From Auanema rhodensis (taxonomy: Eukaryota > Nematoda > Chromadorea > Rhabditida > Rhabditidae): a stretch of DNA of 64,000 bases. The position numbers were made by a program, and so were the translations under genes. The notes under the pieces were generated by a model that saw nothing but the letters and a program-made list of their open reading frames with translations, searched no databases and was not told the DNA's origin. Of the stretch, positions 38,280 to 49,274 are shown piece after piece (position 1 is the first letter of the stretch; each line of letters opens with the position of its first letter). The stretch covers positions 14,206,501-14,270,500 of the forward strand of contig OZ059899.1 in assembly GCA_964057225.1 (NCBI GenBank). Reading direction: 5' to 3'.

Positions 38280-38612
38280 ATATTATATGTAGCTTATCAC
38301 AACGTTTTTTATGTTAAAAAAAGTTCTATATTCATTTTGATCCAGCTAAATCTAACGAATCCGGTATTCGAGCTTGGTCCGCCAATATTGTGATCCGCCC
38401 AATTCTGATGTATAGCTAGCTATATTATATTTATATTTCTTTCAGTTTATTGATATTTTTTCATATTTTTTGTGAATATTTGTCTCATTTATACATTTCT
38501 TACTCTTCATCGTCATTCATATTGCTCAAAAGAAAAATATTTTAATTTCCAAAGAAATAGTTGAAGAGAAATAGTATTAGAATACGAGAATGAGCTGAAC
38601 AAATGAAGAGAC

Positions 38613-38613
38613 T

Positions 38614-38661
<48 letters not shown>
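38613..38661 (+). repeat. (GA)n microsatellite
   Basis: About 24 GA units. Confidence 0.97.
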
Positions 38662-38665
<4 letters not shown>

Positions 38666-39293
38666 AAGAGAGGTAAAAAGGTAGAAAGTAAATAAAGAGA
38701 ATAAGTGAAAGAGGAAAAGAATAGAAAGACTGAAAAATGGTACAGAAGGTACAACAGAGTGTGAAGAGGAAACAACAAAGACATTTTTAAAGTAAAAATC
38801 AAATTAGTTTTTTGAATCATTTGTTTCTTTACTGAGTATATGTGACTGAAGTTTGCATGTATGTGTATGTCTTTGGGTTTGTGTCCGTGGGGGCTCTCGT
38901 CCGCCACAGGCCTCAGGCTCTGTCAGCTTCCATACTTTGAAGTTCATTCAGCCGTCAAGTATAGGTCGCTTAACTCTCTCTCGCTCTTTGTCTCTTTTTC
39001 TCTCTAACCCGCTCATCATCTTGTATACTCCTCTTTCATTCATTAATTTCTCTTTTTCTCTTTTCTATCCCCCCCTCTCTCTCTCTCTTTCGTCTTAACT
39101 CTCAATCAAGCGCTTTACCTCCATTTTTTTTACTTTTTTGGATTCAAACAAGAAATTGCCATTCAGACAGTCAAGTATGTCTATGTGGCCATCTTCTGAA
39201 ATATGTTATAAGTAAGAAAACTAAACTAAGGAAGTGAAAGAGATGGTAGGTATTAAACTGGCAAATGCTCTTCATTACTTCTTCTTCTTCTGA

Positions 39294-39490
39294 ATGTTAT
39301 GTAACGCTTGTCAAGTTCTACGTTTCTTAGTCCATATCAGACTTACTCTTCGACCTTATACCATCATTATTCAAATGTGGAAAAAGCAGTTTTGTTTTCT
39401 TTGTGGTCAGTTGGACAAAAGATCAAAATTTGCAGAAAACGAAAGACAAGAATGCATGATGAAAGGGCATGCTTATATATGAATAACTAA
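39294..39490 (+). CDS. Overlapping unrecognised frames, coding status unclear
   Basis: Two plus-strand frames of about 60 codons overlap almost fully. One contains MWKKQFCFLCGQLDKRSKFA followed by ENERQECMMKGHAY, which has a CxxC and basic-acidic texture. The other contains FLSPYQTYSSTLYHHYSNVE, then a basic tail. Both look like protein and neither has convincing splice sites. At most one can be real. Confidence 0.22.
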
Positions 39491-39543
39491 AATACATGTT
39501 GAGTTAAATACATTTTACCTCCTAACTATGTGATCAGAATAAT

Positions 39544-39544
<1 letters not shown>

Positions 39545-39577
<33 letters not shown>
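39545..39577 (+). repeat. (GA)n microsatellite
   Basis: About 16 GA units. A CT array follows at about 39719-39744. Confidence 0.96.
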
Positions 39578-39579
<2 letters not shown>

Positions 39580-40849
39580 TCATGTGAGTGTGCAAAACAT
39601 AAGGCGTTGAAATACTAATATCTGATGAGAAATCTATTATAATCTTTATTAATTCATTTCTTTTTTTTCTTTTCTCTTTCTCTCTCTTTTTCTCTCTGGC
39701 CCTCTCTCTTCCTGCTTCCTCTCTCTCTCTCTCTCTCTCTCTCACATTCTTTCTACAAACCATCACCAGCATCATCGAAACCACACAACCACACGAGATA
39801 GAATTGAATATTTCGCCCTGAAATTCATCAGCATTTCCCTTCTAATTTTCTTCATTCATTCCCTCTTAAGAAGATTTCTCATTTTACTTTATTCTTATAC
39901 TTCTATACTTCATCATCTTCACTCTTACTTTGTTCATCTTCCATCCAACCCATTTCTTCCTCTCTTTCGCTCCCAATATTCATAATCATACGTATAGTAT
40001 AGATTCCTTATTTAATAAATCTTTAGTTTCTTTTTTCTTTTATCTTCCCGACACTTTCACCTCAAACTCTCTTTCTTTCTTTCAAGGTTTTGCTTAGTTA
40101 GATCATTCGCTTTTCTCCTTTTTGCGATAAGAGCTGTGCTCCTAACTACAATCCCACGTATGACCTCATAAGCCGAAGTAAGAAGAGAAAGAGAAAAATG
40201 ACCACAACTAATGGATCAGAGTGGCCGTCTGAAGGTTTATAATACGTAGCTTCTACGACTCACTTCAGCTTCACTTCAGGTCCACAATATAGACTTGAAC
40301 CATCTCTTTCGCTTACAACTTCTCATTTTAAGCTCAATTTCCTCTTTAAAATGTTTGTTCATTTAACATTATCTTCAGCCCATCCGGCAACTTCTTTACA
40401 TTCACGTACATCCTCAAGTGATGTCTTTTCTTCGTTTTGCTAGTAAACTTCCTACCTCCTCCCTCCCACCTTCCTCCATCAACTCTACCACACCCACACT
40501 TCAATCCCATCTACCATTTTGTCTTATACCTTCTCGTTTGCATCAACATCACTTCAAAACCATTTTCCTATTTCTTTTCTTTTCTCTGTTATGAAGTTAA
40601 TTCAATTTCTCTTTTTCCGTGCTTCCTAGCTGACCCTCGTAAGTGTAGTAACTGAATTCGAAACTTCTCAAACGGCTAAACGACCAAAATATGAACAAAG
40701 AGCCAAACATCATTTTGCCCGTTTTTTTCCTGTTTTTCTCGGTAATTTTCGAATTGTGCGTCAGCTGGATTTCATTTCTAACCTTCATTCTCTTTCTCTT
40801 ATTGTATGCTATTTTCTCTAGCTTTCTCTGTTCTTATAACTACATATGG

Positions 40850-40887
<38 letters not shown>

Positions 40888-41818
40888 CCTCTTTCTCCCT
40901 CTTTCTCCCTCTCTCTCCTAGTCTTAACCTATCAGAGCATCTTTTTCCTCTTATCCTTCTGTCTGAAATTTTGCCAAGTTGAGTACACATCTTCTCAATG
41001 AGAGTGAAGTTACATACGTCATGCAACTCAGTCAGATGGTGGTGTATTTAGCCTATTCGCTATCTTCAACATTTCTCATTTATTCCTTTTCCTCTCAGAA
41101 GCTACCAGCTTTACCTCCACCCAATATCCACCCTGCTATAGTCTCTTCACTACTGTCCGTCCGCTCAATCCACCCTCTCTTCCATCATGCGTCGTTTTTC
41201 CTCGTTCGCTCTCTCTCTCTCTCTCTCTCTTTCTCTCTTTCTCGCTCTATCAGCCATTTTTCTATTTTCCTCTCTATATATGTCTGTCAAACACTTTTTA
41301 TTCTTTTTTTGTCTCATGCTTGTACCTATACACTGGTTTTTAGCATCTTCTAACTTCATTGATTCTACACAATCGAGCGTGAATTTCCTCATTGGGAGTG
41401 CTTCTCTGTCCCGCATTTCCCCTTTTTGCCTCACTTCACCTCTAGCATATTCGAACACACACACACACACGCGCTCAGATATCGGCATATATACATCTAA
41501 ATACATTTCTAATTATTATAATATTATTAATTATATAATTTACTTTCAAGTATACTTTCTTTCTCTCTCTCTCTATCTCTCTCATCTCTTTCTTTCTTTC
41601 TTTCTGATTCTCTCGAGATGCTGATCCCATTACCCTTCCTCTTCTAACCTCCTCCCTACCTCTCAACCATCAACATCCTCTCAGTTCTCAGTCATGCATA
41701 TCAATCAGTGAAATTATGGCAGCAAAGCAGTATTTCCTTTTGACCCTCCCAACTACTACCACCACCTCTATTTCCTTCATTTTCAAGCTAAAATACAAAT
41801 AGTGAATCAAATATATAT

Positions 41819-42076
41819 GTGCATATACATACATATAGTATGTACATCTTTATTGTCTTTGTATTCTGGTTACGTTCCCATGACCATCAGTATCTAATCC
41901 ACTCAGCTTCATGCCTCATCATCCTCCATTTTCGTTGTGAAACCCAAATTTTGATGATCATTAATCATGTAGCAATCGTGCGAATAATCGTTCTAGCTTC
42001 AGTAAATAATATCAGTTTTTATACCTTTATGCCATACATATTCAGTCTTTATTCTTTTCCAGCCACATCTATTTGA
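41819..42076 (+). CDS. Possible hydrophobic exon, unrecognised
   Basis: The frame contains WLRSHDHQYLIHSASCLIIL, HFRCETQ and ILMIINHVAIVRIIVLAS, a pattern compatible with one or two membrane helices separated by a short polar loop. A donor-like CA|GTAAAT follows at about 42000. The acceptor and family are unknown. AT-rich DNA produces hydrophobic frames easily, so this is tentative. Confidence 0.22.
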   Translation: MHIHTYSMYIFIVFVFWLRSHDHQYLIHSASCLIILHFRCETQILMIINHVAIVRIIVLASVNNISFYTFMPYIFSLYSFPATSI

Positions 42077-42430
42077 CTATCACCACCAATATCGTTTTGA
42101 GCCTTCTCTAGCTGTTCTCTATCTCTTTCCGACTACGTACGTTCGTCGTCAGCTTCAGTCCTACTGACGCTTTGCTCTTCATTTAACAGCATCATTGTTC
42201 ATCAATTTCATTTTTTCTTTACACATCTTAATCAACTTTAATTTTTGAAGAATTTAAATACAAAAATTGATTTTTGCCCTTCATTTCATTGAACTCTCTA
42301 TTCCTCTTCTTCTCTTTTTCTCTCTTTTACCTCTATGTCCTATATCATCTTAGGATTACAACATCAGCAAGCAACCTTTTCCTTTTTTTATTTTCTTCTT
42401 CTTCTTCTTCTTTTTTACCCAAAAAAAGAA

Positions 42431-42580
42431 ATGAGCAATTCGTGTGATAGCATCAGCTGCTGTAATCAGACAAGCTTTGTGATGAAAGCTATTGAAGACG
42501 ATGAACTAAGATATTCATCTATCATATTCTTTCACATATTATCCATATTTTTCTATGATTTTCATTTAATTATATGTTAA
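42431..42580 (+). CDS. Possible 49-codon frame with C-terminal hydrophobic segment
   Basis: ATG (context AAAGAAATGA) opens MSNSCDSISCCNQTSFVMKA, then acidic IEDDELRY and a hydrophobic tail (SSIIFFHILSIFFYDFHLII), ending at TAA. This resembles a small tail-anchored or single-span protein or a terminal exon. It lies in otherwise AT-rich DNA, and no other exon or domain was found. Confidence 0.27.
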   Translation: MSNSCDSISCCNQTSFVMKAIEDDELRYSSIIFFHILSIFFYDFHLIIC

Positions 42581-43167
42581 CTATATGTATATAATATAAA
42601 TATATATTTATACATATATCATATATCATATATTTAACTATTTATATCTTAAACAACTTAAACTAATAACTTCCCCAAAAGCTTACCCCCCAGCCTTCCA
42701 CTTAAAGACTCATCATATGAGACACGCGATCATCCTTATTCTTAAAATTCATATAACCCAATGAGCTTAATGTGAAATGAGTTTTTTTCAAGTTTAAACT
42801 ATATATTTCATATAATTTAACTATATTAATTATTCTTTTTTCCCTTTTTTTTTACTAAATGATTGAAAACCGAAAAAAAATAAAGAAAGAAAGAATGAGA
42901 GAAGATAACGGAAGATGAAGCTAACAATAGAATCAGTTCGTTTGTTAACAATTTGCCAAATCATCTTGTTTCTCTTTCATCTATGAAGTATCAGATTTAT
43001 CTCTGCTTTTAAACAACTTTTAATTTTATAATAAATATTATTATTATTATTATTATAAGTTTAATAATATTATTATTTTTTAAAATAATAATATTTTATT
43101 TTTTGAAATATACAATGACGCTATCGTTTGTATTTTTTTTTTTGGCTGGAAAAGAAATTTCCTTTTA

Positions 43168-43258
43168 TACAACCGTTCTACTCATTCTATTGTCATTGAA
43201 TAATATTTAAATTTTACGTGAAATATTTACGTGTTCACTCTCTAAACTCACGTACGTG
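43168..43258 (-). promoter_or_regulatory. ACGT/CGGTTG module, copy E, minus strand
   Basis: On the minus strand GAACGGTTGTAT (hexamer at 43175-43170) follows ACGT sites at 44, 57, 78 and 82 bp upstream. The same parts in inverted orientation support the idea that half-sites and hexamer form one oriented unit. Confidence 0.55.
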
Positions 43259-43321
43259 ATATGTATATGTATTGATGACGTGAATAAAGTTGAAATAGAG
43301 GGACTGAGAAGCTTTATCTTT

Positions 43322-43323
<2 letters not shown>

Positions 43324-43365
<42 letters not shown>
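43324..43365 (+). repeat. (GA)n microsatellite
   Basis: About 20 GA units, 66 bp from module copy E. Confidence 0.97.
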
Positions 43366-43368
<3 letters not shown>

Positions 43369-43594
43369 AATGATGGATATATGATATAGAAAAGTCTTCA
43401 TCATTATACTTATATGAATATGATATGTTGAAAGAAATGTTGAAAACTTGAACAATGAAAAGCCATAAGTTTTATTAAACTTTCAAGTATATAAATATAA
43501 ATAATATTATGCTAATTAATATTATTTCATGTCAAAAAGATATTAATGTAATAATTTTCTTTATGGAAATGATTATTGAGACTTTTAACACTCT

Positions 43595-43598
<4 letters not shown>

Positions 43599-43646
<48 letters not shown>
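43599..43646 (+). repeat. (CT)n microsatellite followed by poly-T
   Basis: About 23 CT units, then a T run. Confidence 0.97.
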
Positions 43647-43654
<8 letters not shown>

Positions 43655-44175
43655 TTCTTTTTATTTCTTAACTCTATGCATTCTGTTAATGATTTTTCAC
43701 TTTCATAAAAAGGTTATTGATATTCGAAAATCTTTTTTTTGAAGTTCAGTTCCTTTCATCTTTCAAATGTTATATTTTCCCAATAGGCTCATTGAGTTAT
43801 ATAACTATATATAATATAAAAATATATATTTTATTTAAATAACAAATAAATTGTGTATATTATGCATAGTTGATAATAGACTGAATTGCTTTTTTTTTTT
43901 TCAAATTTTAAATTAATCAAAAAATAATTAGCTCTGATATATAAACTTGGCCAAACTCCTGATTAATACCTTTTCATTCATTTTCTTAATTCTATAATAA
44001 GTTTTCTATTTTTTTATGATGCCAACCTGGTCTACAACCAGTGCCCAACGGTCCGATACCGAGCAAATTATGAACAAGTTACGTATCTCATATACGTTTT
44101 CCTATTATGTTATCGCGTTATGACCTTTGTATTCTTCTTTTTTGTACCGGAAATGATGCTTTCTCTATCTATCAG

Positions 44176-44342
44176 ATGTATGTATGAAGACGGCTGTATT
44201 TGGACGGGATACAGAGGGGGGCTCATCGCCATCTGGAGCTCCTCCTTCCCTTACCTTCACTCCTCCAGCATCGCTGGCTCCAACGACGAGGCCTAGGCCT
44301 CAGGGACGTCCACACTCACGACGAGCTAGTCGAATGCAGAAT
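44176..44342 (+). CDS. Candidate first coding exon of a large plus-strand gene (MKTAVFG)
   Basis: An acceptor TTCTCTATCTATCAG is followed eight bases later by ATG at 44184, as in nematode trans-spliced leaders. The frame reads MKTAVFGRDTEGGSSPSGAP, a proline-rich stretch, then basic RPHSRRASRMQN, and ends exactly at a consensus donor AAT|GTGAGT. If the acceptor is an ordinary one, the exon would also fit phase 1 from an upstream exon. Composition (Pro, Ser, Arg; predicted disorder) suggests an intracellular regulatory region containing a kinase-type site (RRAS). No family was recognised. The donor is phase 0 and fits the candidate exon at 47059. Confidence 0.5.
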
Positions 44343-45061
44343 GTGAGTTCATTTCGCTCTCGTATATCATCAGTAGATGAAAGAATTAGCAAACAAATGA
44401 ATAATGGTATTCTTATGTTGACGGTAAGACATGGAAAGTAAAAAGCTAGAGCATATTAAGCTGTAAGCATTATATATGGACTTTAAAAACATTGCAATCA
44501 AGCTTAGTAAGCATTAAAAAAACTTAACTATAATAATTATAACGTTAAAAACATCTGTATTCACATAATTAGTAGTAATTAATTATTATTTTTTTGCTGT
44601 TATAATTCTCTCAGAAAGAAAATTTAATACTCGACGCGAGCTATGTTGTGTCTGTTTTCTTCATTCGATCTTAGTCATCTGGAGTCTCATGAAAACGATT
44701 TGCTATTTGGGAATCTTTTCAATATCTGAAGCATGGCCGGAACAAGCAGTCCATTTCCCAAATTGTCGACTTATCATTAACATTCTCTTCTTCTGAATCT
44801 AATTCAATCGCCAACGTCAAAAAAATCGGAAAAAGAACTAACTATGCTCTCTCTATCTCTCTCTCTCTCTTATTTTCTCTCAATCTTTAAGAATATTTTT
44901 TTTCATCAAAAATAGCTAATGGATATCAGAAGTAGTGAGCAAAAACGAGAAAATTTTTAAGAGTTTATGCCCGGAGAAAATCTAGAGAGAATGAAGAGAA
45001 AGAGAGAAAGAGAGAGAAATAGTAAAAAAGAAAGAGATAATAAGCTAGGATTGAATGAAAA

Positions 45062-45421
45062 ATGTTAAATATGCTTTTCGTATGTTCACTTCAAGTGAGC
45101 ATAGGCAGTACGACGGCATCGGCGTTCATAACGCTGACGACGACGAAAGATAGAGAATCTGAGAGAATACATTTTGCTTTTCCTTTTGACGATTCCATTG
45201 CCTGTTTTCCAACGTTTTCGCAGATGCCTTCTACATACTTTTCTCACTTGTCATGCTATTTTTCTATGATTTGTAGTATAGGCTTCTTGCTCTTCCGCCA
45301 ACCCTTCTCTGGACGCCCTGCCCCTCTCTTCCAATCCAAATTCTTCACTGGCGCGTCCTACTCTTCTTATCTGTCTGATACGTCTCTCAGCTTTCACAAT
45401 CAGATTTTATTTTATTTATAG
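45062..45421 (+). CDS. Unrecognised 119-codon ATG frame inside the 44-47 kb interval
   Basis: ATG opens MLNMLFVCSLQVSIGSTTAS, a hydrophobic start. RIHFAFPFDDSIACFPTFSQ and a Ser/Tyr-rich C-terminus (GASYSSYLSDTSLSF) follow to TAG. Codon texture is more even than in the surroundings. A donor-like CAA|GTGAGC occurs after the 11th codon, so the true exon could be very short. It would lie within the intron of the candidate large gene. No domain was recognised. Confidence 0.25.
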   Translation: MLNMLFVCSLQVSIGSTTASAFITLTTTKDRESERIHFAFPFDDSIACFPTFSQMPSTYFSHLSCYFSMICSIGFLLFRQPFSGRPAPLFQSKFFTGASYSSYLSDTSLSFHNQILFYL

Positions 45422-45969
45422 CTTATTAGCGTTTAGTTTGCAACTTGAATATCAATGTTTAACCAATAAATTCCTAATAATCAGTTTATTCAAGCTTGAA
45501 AATTAGGATATGATCTCTCTTTGATATCACTAACTCCCCCCCCCCCACCCCCTATCTTAAACATTAAATTTTAATAAAAAAATTTCGGAACGAGAAGTAA
45601 ATACTGGATTTATTTGAGATATTGAACTACTTTCCTTCACAATGTTATGAACTTCCACAAACGGCTGTGTAGATACATCTGACATATAGCCTGGCCAAGC
45701 TTTACTAACGTCATCCTCCAACAATCCAGACTTGAGACGTTTTCCTTCATTCTCTTGACTAGATATATTTGCCTTTCTTCTGTCTGATATGTATGTACAT
45801 ATATGCAAAACGGAGGCCAAATTTGAGTATATTTTGGAGAAAAAAAATTTTTTTTTCTTAGCCATTTGGTTAAAAAAAAACAGAACGAAGGAGCATCATA
45901 CAAGCATCTCATCTGAGCTCAAAGCCTCCATATGTTGGAATGAAATGACATCAGCAGCTGTATTTCAGA

Positions 45970-45970
45970 G

Positions 45971-46027
<57 letters not shown>

Positions 46028-46083
46028 CAGAGAGAGAGAAAGAGAGAGAAAGACCGTCAGAGAGAGAGAGAGAGAGAGAGAGA
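45970..46083 (+). repeat. (GA)n array with ACAGAGACAG and ACCGTC interruptions
   Basis: Two GA tracts of about 50 and 22 bp are separated by imperfect GA units. Confidence 0.96.
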
Positions 46084-47058
46084 TTAGATTGTTCTCCCTT
46101 TTGAGTTGCGAAAACTAAAAAAATTGTTTTTTTTCTCTCTGCAATTGTCCAATAGCTAAGCAAAAAATTATTTGCTTTTGCTAACTTACTACGTGATCTG
46201 GACAACTTATCTATCCTATCCATCTTGTATTATCGCATCTCAAGTTTGGACAATGATACGAGCTTGATAAGAGCATGAGACAGAAGCCCATAGCTACCTA
46301 GTCTCAATACAAATGGAGATTTAAAGATGAATTCAGACGAAGAGAAGGAGACAGAGAAAGAAAGAGAGAAAGAGAGGAATCCAGATAGAGGGATAAAGAG
46401 AAAAAAATGAGAGATGAAAATGAAGTGAGAAGATAGGGCATTGTATTTCAAAATAAAATATTTTATTCCTGATTTTCAGCAGAGGAAATACCTTTTTTTG
46501 GCTTCGAAATAAGTCTTCAAGCATTTACATAAAGCACAAAAATTGCGTTTTGTTTTTCATCTTAGTTTCTTTTATTTTTTTTTTGGACAACAAAAATCTT
46601 TTACGTCGTCTTACTCTGCTTCTGCTCTTACAATGGGGGGTGCAGCAGTACGAGAAGGAGGGAGATTGATAGAGAGAAAGAGGGAGAGAGGGGGGGAGAA
46701 GAATGGTAATGGTAATGAGGAAGGAAGGTGTAAGAGAAGAAGCTAAAGTTGTGAACGAAATAGCCTTAAGCAGCAACCATTTCTGTTAATTTCGAAAAAT
46801 TTTTGAATAAAGAGGGGAAAAAATCGAAAGCGTTGTTGAAGGCAGGGTAAAGCTGCTGCTGAAGTAGCATCCCAACTGCTACGTTGTACGTCGATCATCT
46901 TGTTGTTTGAGATTCACTATGTGTTCGTTCGTTTTTCATCTCTCGTGCTCAACATGCAGCTCTACCACATCTTCTATTTCATCTTGTCAACCTCAATTGG
47001 AATTAATTTCCTTTTTGCCATAATTGTCTGTGTACGTTAGTGTCGAGGTTTCTGCCAG

Positions 47059-47129
47059 AAATCTCCCTCCGATAGAGCTTTTAGCCACATCGGTTGGAGC
47101 TCAGCAAACTTCCCGTCATACAATTTCAA
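47059..47129 (+). CDS. Candidate exon 2 of the plus-strand gene
   Basis: After the acceptor TTTCTGCCAG the 71-bp exon reads KSPSDRAFSHIGWSSANFPS, YNF with two bases left, before a donor AA|GTAGAG. Its phases (in 0, out 2) match the donor at 44342 and the acceptor at 47588. A second frame across the same DNA (NLPPIELLATSVGAQQTSRH) is also open, which lowers certainty. A CGGTTG with ACGT 57 bp upstream also falls partly within this exon, possibly by chance. Confidence 0.37.
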
Positions 47130-47370
47130 GTAGAGATTCAGCATTCTGCAGCTCTGCTTTTAATTTTTTTGCTCTCCAGGCCATCCCTCCCCCAACTCTT
47201 TCTCTCTAATCTCTAATTCGTGCTCTTTCTCACCCTGTGAGTCTTCACGAGCTCTACCTCTTGCTCTCAATTTTTTTTTCGGAAACAATTTCTCGTTGAA
47301 GATGACAAACTTCAAGTTTCATATATACACGTATATGACCTTCGAGTTATGACCTGAGGCTATAGCAGTA

Positions 47371-47433
47371 GATAATGACGTATCTTTCGTCATTATCGGC
47401 GTCATCACCGTCGTTCTGAACGATGATGACGAT
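47371..47433 (+). other. Two consecutive hairpins in a candidate intron
   Basis: GATAATGACG-TATCTTT-CGTCATTATC forms a perfect 10-bp stem with a 7-nt loop (47371-47397). A second imperfect stem follows, with arms CGTCATCACCGTCGTTC and GAACGATGATGACG around one base. Both lie between the candidate exons at 47059 and 47588. Confidence 0.6.
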
Positions 47434-47587
47434 ATGCTATGTTTCAGCTTCAGCTCTCGAATCTCCAAGTTTTAAAGTTTGCAACTTAAGCTAATCTTGT
47501 GTTTCCCAAATTATTGGTGTTCTTTCATTATTTTCGCTTTGATCTTTATATTAACAATCGAAACAAATCTTTTTCTCTTAATATTAG

Positions 47588-47708
47588 ACTGAAAGGTGTT
47601 GTTACAAAAGGACTTGGAGACCTAGATGGTACTTCTTCTATGGTCTTTACGAGTAGTAAACCGGCCAGGAAACTCACACAACTTCTCATATCTAATGGAT
47701 ATATACGG
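47588..47708 (+). CDS. Candidate exon 3 of the plus-strand gene
   Basis: Acceptor TTAATATTAG and an ideal donor CGG|GTATGT bound a 121-bp exon. It reads LKGVVTKGLGDLDGTSSMVF, TSSKPARKLTQLLISNGYIR after the shared codon. Codon use is even and no repeat explains it. The single leading base matches the two left over by the preceding candidate exon. The sequence looks like a folded intracellular domain, possibly amphipathic helix followed by a short strand, but I could not place it in a family. Confidence 0.5.
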
Positions 47709-48275
47709 GTATGTCAAATATTGTAATTTTTCTATTTTAACTATATGCATATAATTAAATTTAAATTTATTTATTCTATATATATTTCTGTTATAATGGA
47801 CTTATTGGAGTTAAAAACATAAAAGCATTTCCTTTATCCTGTATTGATTAGAGTATTCGTCGTAACTCATGTTCTCCTGAACATCTCATCGCACCAGATG
47901 ATCTGATTTTTTTTGTTTGTGTAACTATACGATATTATGCAGATTATATGATATAGTAGCTATATAGATATACAAAATATATTTATTTATTCTCTATCTA
48001 TTCCATATTCTGTTAACTATATATTCATTCGACTAGACTTTGATTGTCGCTGCCTCCTGCATACAACTCGACGTAAACTAACAAGCAGCTTGTTCAAAAA
48101 AAGAAATCGTGGACTCTTCGTTACACATTTTTCTCGTTATATTTGTGAGAAAATCTGATGATGTCATGAAGATTTGTCATCCATATAGTATATAACATAT
48201 AAATATTTATGTATAACTATATATATATAATCAAGTTTTTATAAATAATATAGTTAAATTTACAAATCAAATATC

Positions 48276-48279
<4 letters not shown>

Positions 48280-48321
<42 letters not shown>
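48280..48321 (+). repeat. (CT)n microsatellite
   Basis: About 20 CT units, 70 bp upstream of a candidate exon. Confidence 0.97.
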
Positions 48322-48323
<2 letters not shown>

Positions 48324-48390
48324 ACATTTTTCTGTTTCATATAATTACCTCATGTGGTTGTGGTAATGCGGGTAGTGATGACCTATGCAG

Positions 48391-48579
48391 TCATCGAATA
48401 GTGCTACTACTCCTGCAGATTTTCATGCTGATTCTGATGTTGCTAATGTGTGTGTGGGGGTTATTCAAGCTGACACTCATAAAGCAATTGCTCATCATGA
48501 ATCAATGAAACCCGAATTTATGGTTGACATCGTACACACATCTCTTCACATCTTCAATTCATGCAAACAACCCCACTAG
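48391..48579 (+). CDS. Candidate exon or ORF, histidine-containing, unrecognised
   Basis: After ATGCAG (either a start ATG at 48385 or an acceptor CAG) the frame reads SSNSATTPADFHADSDVANV, CVGVIQADTHKAIAHHES, MKPEFMVDIVHTSLHIFN and stops at TAG 48577. It enters in phase 0, as the donor at 47708 requires. A donor GTGTGT at 48448 would end the exon after 19 codons; another at GTACAC is possible. Texture is strongly protein-like, but the acceptor has a weak pyrimidine tract. Confidence 0.37.
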   Translation, partial: SSNSATTPADFHADSDVANVCVGVIQADTHKAIAHHESMKPEFMVDIVHTSLHIFNSCKQPH

Positions 48580-49096
48580 ATCATGAACAGAACGATGATG
48601 TGCTTGCTTACTGATTCCTTCTTGAGCAAGCTCGAAAGCTCAAAGTATCATATGATATATGTAGAGATGCGATAGATTTATAGCCTGACCGATTGTTTCA
48701 AGCTATCTGATGAGGAAATAAATCGTTCATCAGTGTCGTCAACGTGTCGTCGTTGTCGTTATGGTAGTCATCGTCGTTGTATTCTTCCTGTCTGTCGCCG
48801 TCGTCGTTGTCATCACGTAGAACGGAAGTATGCAGATAGTTAAAGATGTTGAATGAAGCTAGAAAAGGATAGAAGTGGTCACTGTTAAAAGAAGGAAACA
48901 ATAAAGATTTGTCGGGAAAATATGTGAGATTCATCTTAACTATTCAATAGTTCTTCGTGAATGTAGTGCAAGATTCTTAATCGGAGACATCAGCATTCAC
49001 GCTTCTCATCATCATGAGTACTTGCAACCTCACCGCAGTCCTTCATAAGCCTTTGTTCATTCATTGGACCGCTTTAAATAATTCAGGCAAAGCATG

Positions 49097-49228
49097 TTAC
49101 TCATCTTCTGAGATCGTCGTTGACCCGTCTCTCATGTCCAAGTTTGGCCTATTTGTTAGAACTTGCACATCAATAGCAGCGATTTTGATACAACAACGCG
49201 CTTTAGACATCTGGCTAATCGCGGCAAT
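49097..49228 (-). CDS. Candidate minus-strand terminal exon, unrecognised
   Basis: On the minus strand a good acceptor (TTACTGATTCATTTCAG) opens exactly 43 codons to TAA. They read IAAISQMSKARCCIKIAAID, VQVLTNRPNLDMRDGSTTIS, EDE. A plus-strand frame of 72 codons covers the same DNA but lacks comparable splice support. If real, this is the last exon of a gene running right to left inside the plus-strand candidate gene. The acidic C-terminus suggests a cytoplasmic tail. Confidence 0.38.
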   Translation of the reverse strand: MAAISQMSKARCCIKIAAIDVQVLTNRPNLDMRDGSTTISEDE

Positions 49229-49274
49229 CTGAAATGAATCAGTAAACTCAAACTATTTGTAGTTTTTGCTCCAG

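Noticed and set aside
47034-47096. Possible ninth module copy (ACGT 57 bp before CGGTTG at 47091)
   Set aside because: Only one half-site is present and the hexamer lies inside a candidate exon, so coincidence is likely. It was left out of the feature list.
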